A DNA stretch of 64,000 bases from Cytophagales bacterium (GTDB lineage Bacteria > Bacteroidota > Bacteroidia > Cytophagales > Thermoflexibacteraceae): the NCBI GenBank assembly GCA_004294445.1, contig REAZ01000015.1, positions 41,621 to 105,620 of the forward strand. Direction: 5' to 3'. The notes beneath the pieces were generated by a model. It was not told the origin of the DNA, made no database searches, and saw only the letters and a program-made list of their open reading frames with translations. This document shows, in pieces, positions 34,723 through 42,001 of this stretch (positions are counted from its first letter, which is position 1; every line of letters starts with the position of its first letter). The translations under genes were made by a program, and so were the position numbers.

Positions 34723-34780
34723 CAGGAAAGATAGATTTGAAAAGAGTAGTGAAGGAATAAAAAGCAAGCCTTTGGTCGTA

Positions 34781-34836
34781 GGTCTGACCTGCATTTTAAG
34801 GTGTTTTAAACGGTCAGACCTGCGGTGCAGACCGTC
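34781..34836. repeat. Compound palindromic repeat after the SIR2-like gene
   Basis: AGGTCTGACC (34781-34790) pairs with GGTCAGACCT (34813-34822), and ACGGTC (34811-34816) also pairs with GACCGT (34831-34836). It shares GGTCAGACC and CGGTGCAGACC with the element at 13341-13381. It lies between two convergent genes and may also end transcription. Confidence 0.6.
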
Positions 34837-34845
34837 TTGTACAAC

Positions 34846-35940
34846 TTAGGTTTGTATATATTTCTCACACTTTTTCCAATACGCAAAAAATGAGGGATAG
34901 TAATCATGCACTTCTTCAAAAATCCATTCTCTCTTGTGTTGCGCGCCCTTGTAATGCCTTGCCGTAGGGTGTTCCTTGTAGTGTATAGCTGAATTGCCAA
35001 TTTCGGAATATAATTCGCCAAATTCTCCGACATATACCTGAATGTTAGGAATGTTTTTGGACAGTGCCAACACAAACTCAATGGTTTTTTCGCAAACGGG
35101 ATATTTCTCAAAAAAACTCGGTTCTAACAGTAAAATTCTGTTAGCATTCATCTCCTGCTTCCACTTGCAATCTAAATTGTAGAAATTATAAATATAAGTA
35201 GGTAGTTCCTTGTTCAGGTCTAAGGCTTTTTTTTCGGGCAGTACCGTTCGCAAAGCTATTGGTGCGGTATTTTTTAAAACTTCGGGCGTACTTATCTTTT
35301 CAATTTTTTCGTAGGGAACATCTAAAAAAGTATTTGACTGATTTGTATGGCAATACTTATTTATATTTTCTTGGTTAGCATAATATTTTTTACTGCTGAA
35401 GCTCCCCGCAACCCACTGCCAACTAAGGGCATTACTTGCCCAATCTGCATCAAGCAAATAGTAATACAACCATTTCGCAGGCATTTGCCAATGGCTTTTC
35501 CCAATATTGCAGGCTATACTCGCCACATACATTCGCAGGTGATTGTGCATATAGCCCGAAGTTTTCAGTGCATTGATTCCACTATCTATTGCCTTGATAC
35601 CCGTATTGGCTGTGGCTACAGCATTGCACATACTTGTATGCCTATAGTCAGGTTGCGTCTGCTTGATGTCATTATTGATGTCATCTCCTAAAGCCACCCA
35701 TACCCGCTGAAAATAATCTCTCCAAGCCAACTCTTTTAAAAAACTTTCTATTTCAGTAGGGTCAAAGCCCTTCGCCAAAACTATTTGTGCCACCTGCTTG
35801 GTACTGATTACCCCTCTTGAAATATATGGTGATAGTTTGGTAACAGCACCGTTCAAATAGTTCCTTGTCCTACCATACTCTATCGGGTCAATCATATTTA
35901 TTTTATCTATGATTTCTTCGTATTTTGTTGAAAAAGACAT
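34846..35940 (-). CDS. Photolyase/cryptochrome-like FAD-binding protein
   Basis: Residues about 25-215 of this 364-residue protein match the FAD-binding helical domain of photolyases: TKLSPYISRGVIS (34-46), ELAWRDYFQRVW (69-80), GYMHNHLRMYVAS (128-140) and NALSWQWVAGSF (168-179). The usual N-terminal antenna-binding alpha/beta domain is missing in front. Instead, the C-terminal 100 residues (ILLLEPSFFEKYP, IQVYVGEFGELYSE) recall part of that domain, as if the order were changed. It may repair DNA or sense light; the reaction is not shown. Confidence 0.75.
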   Translation of the reverse strand: MSFSTKYEEIIDKINMIDPIEYGRTRNYLNGAVTKLSPYISRGVISTKQVAQIVLAKGFDPTEIESFLKELAWRDYFQRVWVALGDDINNDIKQTQPDYRHTSMCNAVATANTGIKAIDSGINALKTSGYMHNHLRMYVASIACNIGKSHWQMPAKWLYYYLLDADWASNALSWQWVAGSFSSKKYYANQENINKYCHTNQSNTFLDVPYEKIEKISTPEVLKNTAPIALRTVLPEKKALDLNKELPTYIYNFYNLDCKWKQEMNANRILLLEPSFFEKYPVCEKTIEFVLALSKNIPNIQVYVGEFGELYSEIGNSAIHYKEHPTARHYKGAQHKREWIFEEVHDYYPSFFAYWKKCEKYIQT

Positions 35941-36085
35941 CTAACTTCCCAAAGTTTTATAGTTATTACTTATTTTTGTAAACAACATCTCGACTTTAAA
36001 ATAGTTTTTTTTCTTTTGAAAAATATTTTGCGAAGCATTTGTAGCTGTTTTTACAGTATTATTCATGGTTTTTAAAAAATAATAA

Positions 36086-37054
36086 GTGGCAGAAAAATAC
36101 TTTATTACAGGGGCGACAGGCTTGGTGGGTAGCTATATTACGCACAAATTGGTCAGCGAGGGCAAGGAAGTATATGCCCTCAGAAGAGAAAATAGCAACG
36201 TATCACTCCTTGCAAAAATCAATGACAAAATTCATTGGGTAGAAGGTGATATTTTGGACGTAAGCCTGCTTTTCGAGGCGATGCAAGGCATGAATTACGT
36301 AATACATTCGGCTGCTTCGGTGTCTATGCTTGCCAAAGATAAAGAACAGACCTTTAAAGTAAACATAGAAGGTACAGCCAACGTGGTAAATGCTGCTTTA
36401 GAAAATGGCGTAAAGAAGTTTTGTCATATCAGTTCTATTGCCGCTATAGGCGTTCCCGAAAATGCAACTTTGATTAATGAGAAAGTAAGTTGGAATGACG
36501 ATAGCAAGGATTTTATCTATTCAAAATCAAAGCATTATGCAGAAAGGGAAGTCTGGCGAGGTATTGCCGAAGGCTTAAATGCGGTCATTGTAAATCCGTC
36601 CACAGTGCTGGGCGTTTGCCCTTCGGATAGGTCATCGGGGCAGATTATCAGCTTGGTTTCCAAAGGAATAGACTACTATCCGAGCGGCAACATCAACATA
36701 GTAGATGCTGAAGATGTAGCGGCGATAACTCTCCGACTGCTGCATAGCGAGGTGCATAGTGAAAAATTTATCTTGAACGCAGCCAATGTATCTTATAAAG
36801 ATTTTTTTGGCAAAATAGCAACACATTTTGGCAAGCCCGCCCCCGCCCGAAAAATTGGAGGAAATACGTTATACGCCTTATATTTGCTTTCAAAAATTGC
36901 TAACTTTTTGGGGATTAGCAAAATAGCTCTTTCCAAAGAAATAATCAGTGCTACTCAAAGCACACATACTTACGACAATACAAAAATAGTAACGCTGCTC
37001 AATTACCAATTCAAAACTTGGGAGGAAAGTGTAACCCATGCCTGCCAAGGATAA
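36086..37054 (+). CDS. NAD-dependent epimerase/dehydratase family protein
   Basis: This 322-residue extended short-chain dehydrogenase has the dinucleotide motif GATGLVGSYI at 8-17, acidic VEGDILD near 54-60 and the catalytic YSKSKHYAE with the YxxxK pair near 151-155. A GTG at 36086 is the start: the Rossmann motif begins at residue 8 and the upstream ATG reads into a stop. The substrate is likely a nucleotide sugar or dihydroflavonol-like ketone; the closest subgroup is not resolved. The stop codon lies in the left arm of a terminator hairpin. Confidence 0.88.
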   Translation: MAEKYFITGATGLVGSYITHKLVSEGKEVYALRRENSNVSLLAKINDKIHWVEGDILDVSLLFEAMQGMNYVIHSAASVSMLAKDKEQTFKVNIEGTANVVNAALENGVKKFCHISSIAAIGVPENATLINEKVSWNDDSKDFIYSKSKHYAEREVWRGIAEGLNAVIVNPSTVLGVCPSDRSSGQIISLVSKGIDYYPSGNINIVDAEDVAAITLRLLHSEVHSEKFILNAANVSYKDFFGKIATHFGKPAPARKIGGNTLYALYLLSKIANFLGISKIALSKEIISATQSTHTYDNTKIVTLLNYQFKTWEESVTHACQG

Positions 37055-37096
37055 AAAAATACCCGTTAAGTTTCAAACGCTTAACGGGTATTTTTT
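37054..37096. terminator. Bidirectional terminator between epimerase and GATase-like gene
   Basis: AAAAAATACCCGTTAAG (37054-37070) and its exact complement (37080-37096) form a 17-bp stem with a 9-base loop and an A/T-rich base. It overlaps the epimerase stop codon and ends two bases before the opposing stop codon. Confidence 0.85.
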
Positions 37097-37097
37097 G

Positions 37098-38378
37098 CTA
37101 TGTTTTCTGCTTTTTCTTTTTTGCCGCAGGGAAAAGTATATTGTTGAGAATGAGGCGATAGCCGGGCGAGTTGGGGTGCAAAGCCAAATCCGTAGGCTCT
37201 TCGCCAACAAAGTGCTGATAGTCTTCGGGGTCATGCCCGCCATAAAAAGTCCATGTCCCTTTGCCGAATGTTCCGTGCATATACCTTGCTTCATTGACCG
37301 ATTTATTATCTCCCATGATGACTACTTCGGGCTTTATCAAATTTTTCTTGAAAGCCGTAGTCTGTCCCATAAATCCTTTGATATTATGCTGGTGATTTTG
37401 GGTGAGCATAGTAGGAATTGGGTCCCATTTGGCAGAAAATTGGAACAGTTTGAAATAGTCATTGAGTTCAGTAATACCCATTCGCTCCTTTTGCTGGTTG
37501 TCAATATCGGAATATTCATACTCATTATAGTCCAATTCCAAGTGAAAGTTCGTAAAAGCAAAAGTATTTTTATAGTTCAGTTTGCTTTGTGCGGCGGGGT
37601 CGTAAGGGTCGCCATCATACGGAGAATCGCAAATATCCACGCCATCTGCTGCCAGTGCTATATCGTAAGTATCAGTAGCAGAACACATAGCGAATAGGAA
37701 TCCTCCCCCCGCACAGTAATCTCTAATCCTTTTCACTACGGCAGCTTTGAGCTGTGAAACTTTTTTGAATCCGTGCTTATGTGCTATTTCTTCTAACTCT
37801 CTGGTTTGGTCTTGATACCATTTATACGTACCAAAATTGCGATGAAATTTTCCATGCTGCCCCGTAAAATCTTCGTGGTGCAAGTGTAGCCAATCGTACT
37901 TGTGCAGGGCATCTTCGAGTACCTCATCATCAAACACAATATCGTACGGAATTTCGGCGTAGGTAAGCACAAGGGTAACGGCATCGTCCCACGGTTGCTT
38001 TGATTTGGGAGAATAAACAGCAATTTTTGGCGGCACTTCCAGCCGCATGATGTCCATATTTGCCTCTGGGCTACTGATTTCATTTTTAATCTGAACTGCC
38101 TGTGCATCGGAAATTACCTCATAGCTTATCCCCCTCACAATCAATTCATTTTCAAATTTTTGAATATATTTGAACATAAAACTTCCCCCACGATAGTTGA
38201 GCAGCCATTCAGCCTCTGCCTCTTGCTGTAGCACCCAAAACGTGATGCCATAAGCCTTGAGATGGTTTTTCTGTGCCTTGTCCATTGGCACAAAAAGATA
38301 ATTGGCTTGGGCTACAAAACTCACCACCGTCAAAGCAGCGGTAAGTAATAAAGAAAATGACGAAAAATATTTTTTCAT
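37098..38378 (-). CDS. Secreted GATase1/ThuA-like protein (often labelled asparagine synthetase B)
   Basis: This 426-residue protein has a signal peptide (about 1-25, ending AQA-N) and a large domain resembling class I glutamine-amidotransferase-like or ThuA-like folds. Relevant segments are PKIAVYSPKSKQPWDDAV, DYCAGGGFLFAMCSATDTYD near 220-240 and GTFGKGTWTFYGGHDPED near 370-387. The ends PTDLALHPNSPGYRLILNNILFP suggest a small-molecule or sugar pocket. Databases often name such Bacteroidota proteins asparagine synthetase B, but no ATP-pyrophosphatase domain is present and the protein is exported, so that name is unsupported. Function unknown. Confidence 0.65.
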   Translation of the reverse strand: MKKYFSSFSLLLTAALTVVSFVAQANYLFVPMDKAQKNHLKAYGITFWVLQQEAEAEWLLNYRGGSFMFKYIQKFENELIVRGISYEVISDAQAVQIKNEISSPEANMDIMRLEVPPKIAVYSPKSKQPWDDAVTLVLTYAEIPYDIVFDDEVLEDALHKYDWLHLHHEDFTGQHGKFHRNFGTYKWYQDQTRELEEIAHKHGFKKVSQLKAAVVKRIRDYCAGGGFLFAMCSATDTYDIALAADGVDICDSPYDGDPYDPAAQSKLNYKNTFAFTNFHLELDYNEYEYSDIDNQQKERMGITELNDYFKLFQFSAKWDPIPTMLTQNHQHNIKGFMGQTTAFKKNLIKPEVVIMGDNKSVNEARYMHGTFGKGTWTFYGGHDPEDYQHFVGEEPTDLALHPNSPGYRLILNNILFPAAKKKKQKT

Positions 38379-38563
38379 AGTTTTGGGGGTTTGATAATTG
38401 ATGTTATTCTCCTTTTATTAGAACGCCTAATAAAGGTACAAAGTTTTTTGGCAAAATGAAAAAATTAGATTTTTGTAGTTAAATTTGTGGCAAATAATAG
38501 GAAGCTATCCTGTAGCAAAGAAGTACATAATAGCCTCCCAACTATCAAATTTACAGAAAAATC

Positions 38564-40042
38564 ATGAGCAAAGCCTTACCTTCGAGAAGCGAAAATTATT
38601 CAGAGTGGTACAATGAATTAGTAAAAAAAGCAGATTTGGCAGAAAATTCTGCGGTGCGTGGTTGCATGGTCATTAAGCCCTACGGCTATGCTATTTGGGA
38701 AAAAATGCAACAAAATTTGGACAGAATGTTCAAAGAAACAGGACATTCCAACGCCTATTTCCCGCTTTTTGTGCCGAAAAGTTTTTTAGAAAAAGAAGAA
38801 GGACACGCCGAAGGCTTTGCCAAAGAGTGTGCCGTAGTTACCCATTATCGCCTCAAGGCAAATCCTGATAAAAAGGGGGCTTTGATGGTAGATGAAAATT
38901 CTAAATTAGAGGAAGAACTCATCATTCGCCCTACTTCGGAGGCAGTAATTTGGAACAGTTATAAAAATTGGATTCAGTCTTACCGAGATTTGCCAATCCT
39001 GATTAATCAGTGGGCAAACGTAGTCCGTTGGGAGATGCGTACACGCCTATTTTTGCGTACTGCCGAGTTTCTTTGGCAGGAAGGACACACCGCCCACGCT
39101 ACGGCAGCCGAAGCCATCGCAGAATCGCGCCAAATGCTTGATGTATATGCTACTTTTGCAGAGGAATATATGGCTTTGCCTGTAGTAAAAGGGGTAAAAA
39201 CGCCTAATGAACGCTTTGCAGGGGCGTTGGATACCTACTGCATAGAGGCTCTGATGCAAGACGGAAAAGCATTACAAGCAGGCACTTCGCATTTCTTAGG
39301 GCAGAATTTTGCAAAGGCTTTTGACGTAAAATTCACAGACAAGTCCAACCAATTAGACTATGTGTGGGGTACTTCTTGGGGTGTAAGCACCCGCCTGATG
39401 GGTGCCTTGATTATGGCACATTCTGATGATGACGGCTTGGTGCTACCGCCTAATCTTGCTCCCTTCCAAGTGGTCATTGTCCCAATTTATAAGGGAGAAG
39501 AAGGCTTGCAAAAGATAGATGCCAAAGTAAGTGAAATAAAGCAACAACTTCAAAAACAAGGTATTAGCGTAAAATATGACAACCGAGATACCCAACGTCC
39601 AGGCTTTAAGTTTGCCGAATGGGAACTCAAAGGGGTGCCTGTCCGCATTGCTATTGGGGAAAGAGATTTGGAGAATAATACCGTAGAAGTGGCGCGCAGA
39701 GATACCAAAGAAAAAATGTCAGTAAATTTGGATAATCTTGTGCCACATATTACCACTTTATTGGCTGATATTCAGGTAAATATTTACCAAAAGGCGTTTA
39801 GATTCAGAGAAGAAAATACTACTACTGTCGCTACCTACGAGGAGTTCAAAACGGTATTGGACACGAAAGGCGGTTTTGTGAAAGCACATTGGGACGGAAC
39901 GGCAGAAACAGAAGAAAGAATCAAAGAAGAAACCAAAGCTACGATTCGCTGTATCCCTCTGAACAATGAAAAAGTAGCGGGAAAATGTATCCTAACGGGG
40001 AAACCCTCCGAGCAATACGTCTTATTTGCGAGAGCCTACTAA
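38564..40042 (+). CDS. proS: Prolyl-tRNA synthetase (archaeal/eukaryote-like type)
   Basis: This 492-residue class II synthetase charges tRNA-Pro. It is the short ProS type without the bacterial editing insertion: [19 protein letters not shown] (motif 1 region), [20 protein letters not shown] (motif 2) and [19 protein letters not shown] (motif 3) are clear. The anticodon-binding domain follows at about 300-410 and a zinc-binding-like C-terminal domain ends in Tyr. This type is common in Bacteroidota. A TAAATTTG -7-like element lies at 38480-38487 without a paired -33. The gene ends at a hairpin shared with the opposing gene. Confidence 0.95.
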   Translation: MSKALPSRSENYSEWYNELVKKADLAENSAVRGCMVIKPYGYAIWEKMQQNLDRMFKETGHSNAYFPLFVPKSFLEKEEGHAEGFAKECAVVTHYRLKANPDKKGALMVDENSKLEEELIIRPTSEAVIWNSYKNWIQSYRDLPILINQWANVVRWEMRTRLFLRTAEFLWQEGHTAHATAAEAIAESRQMLDVYATFAEEYMALPVVKGVKTPNERFAGALDTYCIEALMQDGKALQAGTSHFLGQNFAKAFDVKFTDKSNQLDYVWGTSWGVSTRLMGALIMAHSDDDGLVLPPNLAPFQVVIVPIYKGEEGLQKIDAKVSEIKQQLQKQGISVKYDNRDTQRPGFKFAEWELKGVPVRIAIGERDLENNTVEVARRDTKEKMSVNLDNLVPHITTLLADIQVNIYQKAFRFREENTTTVATYEEFKTVLDTKGGFVKAHWDGTAETEERIKEETKATIRCIPLNNEKVAGKCILTGKPSEQYVLFARAY

Positions 40043-40049
40043 AAGTTCG

Positions 40050-40093
40050 TACTAAAAGATGTGATTTTGTATCAAAAATTGCATCTTTTAGTA
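40050..40093. terminator. Bidirectional terminator between proS and L,D-transpeptidase-like gene
   Basis: TACTAAAAGATG (40050-40061) and CATCTTTTAGTA (40082-40093) form a perfect 12-bp stem around a 20-base loop that itself can fold. The right arm overlaps the 3' end of the opposing gene. Confidence 0.7.
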
Positions 40094-40819
40094 TTTTGAC
40101 TTTGTAAGATAAGTGTCATCTGTGGCATAGATAAATAGGCAAGTACCATTCTTAATCTTGTCAATAATGTCTTTGGAAAGCGAAGCAGGCAAAGCAGGAC
40201 ACCCCCAACTTCTGCCTAATCTCTTGTTTTTCTTGATAAAACTTTCGCTCACATAGTCTGCTCCATGAATGACGATAGCCCTTTCGTATGCCTTATCGTT
40301 AATTTCTTTTTCCAAGCCCAATAGCCGCAATGAATAACCATGTTCGCCTTGGTAAGTGCTTCCTGTCTTGTAAAATCCCAAACTGCTTTGGTTGGAGTCC
40401 ATTTTGTTGGCGAAGTTTTTGGCATATAACACGCCCGAATTTTTGCCATGTGCCGTATAAGTTTCGAATAACAGTTCCTCATTTTTGAGGTCTATCACAA
40501 AAAAACGCTTATCGGTAGAAGGCTTGTCGAAGTCGATGATGGTAATGATATTTTTGCTCAATTTTAATTTTTCCAAACCGAAATACGCCCTTTTGAAAAT
40601 TTCAAGGCTTAATTTACCTTTTAGCTTGCATTTTTCATATTTACTTTTGATGAGCTGTGTCGTTTTTTCTGTATCATTGACTTTGGACTGGGCAGAGGCA
40701 TAGTGGGCAATAGAGAGTAAGAAAAAAAGAGCAAAAACTAAGACGGAGAAATTTAGCCTTAGTTTACATTTATCGTCTTTTATTTTTATTGTTCTCATGT
40801 ACCCACTTGTTTTTATCAC
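40088..40819 (-). CDS. Murein L,D-transpeptidase catalytic-domain-like protein
   Basis: This 243-residue exported protein has a hydrophobic signal segment (about 24-43, ending ASA-Q). The catalytic region has YTAHGKNSG, then IVIHGADYVS and SWGCPALP with the nucleophilic Cys, the order typical of the YkuD-related L,D-transpeptidase family found in Bacteroidota. It would modify peptidoglycan stem peptides in the periplasm. Two starts are possible: ATG 40819 or ATG 40798, the second giving a more normal signal peptide. It ends at the hairpin shared with proS. Confidence 0.85.
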   Translation of the reverse strand: MIKTSGYMRTIKIKDDKCKLRLNFSVLVFALFFLLSIAHYASAQSKVNDTEKTTQLIKSKYEKCKLKGKLSLEIFKRAYFGLEKLKLSKNIITIIDFDKPSTDKRFFVIDLKNEELLFETYTAHGKNSGVLYAKNFANKMDSNQSSLGFYKTGSTYQGEHGYSLRLLGLEKEINDKAYERAIVIHGADYVSESFIKKNKRLGRSWGCPALPASLSKDIIDKIKNGTCLFIYATDDTYLTKSKY

Positions 40820-41520
40820 TTCGGCATAGTAAAAAGCAAGTTCGCTACTATTTGCCTACGAAGTTATTTTAAAAAAGAAAAACACAATAAAAAAGGATAA
40901 ATTTGTGGTATCAAGCATAAAAAATATATCCTTTATTGTGTTAATAGACAAAGATATAATAATTTCAGAAATTATTCCATATTTAAAGAGGGACAAAATG
41001 CAGAACGTGAAAGAACTATTTGAGGGTTTATTAAATATTATAAAAGAGGCAGGAATAAAAACTAAAGACCTTTTTCTGAATCGCAGCGGCTTTGCGGGAG
41101 CTATTAGCACTGCATAAGAAGTCATAAATAATGAAAGGACACTTCTTCCAAAGCAGAAATTTCTGACACTCATAAAAATGTAATCATGTTCAAAAAATCC
41201 AAATTACACTATCTGTTTTTGTTCGTAGTGAACCGCCTTGAATCTCTTTGGCGAGTTCTCTGACGATTTTGAAAGCATATAAACCTTTGCCTTTCAATAA
41301 GTTATTTAAAATCATCAGAGTAATTTGAACTTTTGCTATCTATTTCGCTTGACAATATGGACATCAAATTGCCGTACTTTCGGCATTAATTATGACAATT
41401 TTTAACAAAATATGTCATTATGTCATAAAACTATATTTGGCACTAACATTGATATTATTTGGTTGCTTTGCTAAAATTATTATTTTTTTTAAATAAATAA
41501 TTTTAAACAAAAATTTTAAT
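40820..41520. other. 700-base gap with decayed sequence
   Basis: No intact gene is clear. A short plus-strand frame at 40998-41117 (39 codons, GAGG seven bases before its ATG, product ending NRSGFAGAISTA) could be a remnant. A decayed copy of the alaS 3' part lies at 41232-41333. The last 180 bases are strongly AT-rich and lead into the orphan gene at 41521. Confidence 0.4.
41232..41333 (-). pseudogene. Decayed fragment of an alaS 3' region
   Basis: Translated on the minus strand, 34 codons read K-V-Q-I-T...KIVRELAKEIQGG. They match the AlaS C-terminal segment encoded at 42095-42196 at 25 of 34 positions, counted by hand. The segment KIVRELAKEIQGG is identical. Similarity stops on both sides and a stop codon follows downstream. 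It is a partial, diverged duplicate in the same orientation as the intact alaS about 760 bases away. Confidence 0.8.
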
Positions 41521-41904
41521 ATGAACACAAATAAAAAAGATTATGAAGTAAACAGTACAATAACAGATAAAAAATGGAGATTTGGATTATTTTATTATTC
41601 ATACAGAAACCCTAAAAACCTAAATGAGTGGATAAAAGAAAAAATACCAAGACCTTGTTTAATAAGGCATCAATACATTAAAGAACAATATACAGTTTTA
41701 AAAGTACAAAACGCACAAGGTGATTACCCTTGTTTAATAAAATTGAGCGAAGATGAATTTGTAAAGTCAAAGTTGCGATATCGAACTTCAAAAATCAACT
41801 TGATTGAGCAAATCGAAGTAAGAAAAGAAGATATAAAATGTTATTTAGGCTATGCAAGCGAAAGTTTAATTAAAAAGATATTGAGAGAAGAAGATAAGTA
41901 TTAA
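41521..41904 (+). CDS. Hypothetical 127-residue protein
   Basis: I do not recognise this protein. It is soluble, lysine-rich and strongly AT-rich in codon use (many AAA and ATA), unlike the neighbouring housekeeping genes. Possible landmarks are KKWRFGLFYYSYRNP (18-32), IPRPCLIRHQYIKEQYTVLKV (42-62) and a helical C-terminal third. It lies between the alaS fragment and the 3' end of intact alaS and has its own strong terminator. Together this suggests a transferred single-gene insert. Confidence 0.65.
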   Translation: MNTNKKDYEVNSTITDKKWRFGLFYYSYRNPKNLNEWIKEKIPRPCLIRHQYIKEQYTVLKVQNAQGDYPCLIKLSEDEFVKSKLRYRTSKINLIEQIEVRKEDIKCYLGYASESLIKKILREEDKY

Positions 41905-41930
41905 TTAGCAGACAAATTTTAGCAAAGCAC

Positions 41931-41958
41931 AAAAAAGCGGCAATTAAGCCGCTTTTTT
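41931..41958. terminator. Bidirectional terminator between orphan gene and alaS
   Basis: AAAAAAGCGGC (41931-41941), the loop AATTAA and GCCGCTTTTTT (41948-41958) form a perfect 11-bp stem with built-in A and T tracts. It serves two convergent genes. Confidence 0.88.
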
Positions 41959-42001
41959 ATTTACTACACTAATCATTTTTTATGAACCGTTTATATATCG
42001 C

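Noticed and set aside
37098..38378. Asparagine synthetase B as the product name
   Set aside because: The protein is exported and has no synthetase ATP-pyrophosphatase domain; the name appears to be inherited misannotation.
40998..41117. Small plus-strand frame of 39 codons with a GAGG before its ATG
   Set aside because: No recognisable product and no conserved context; kept only as part of the gap description.
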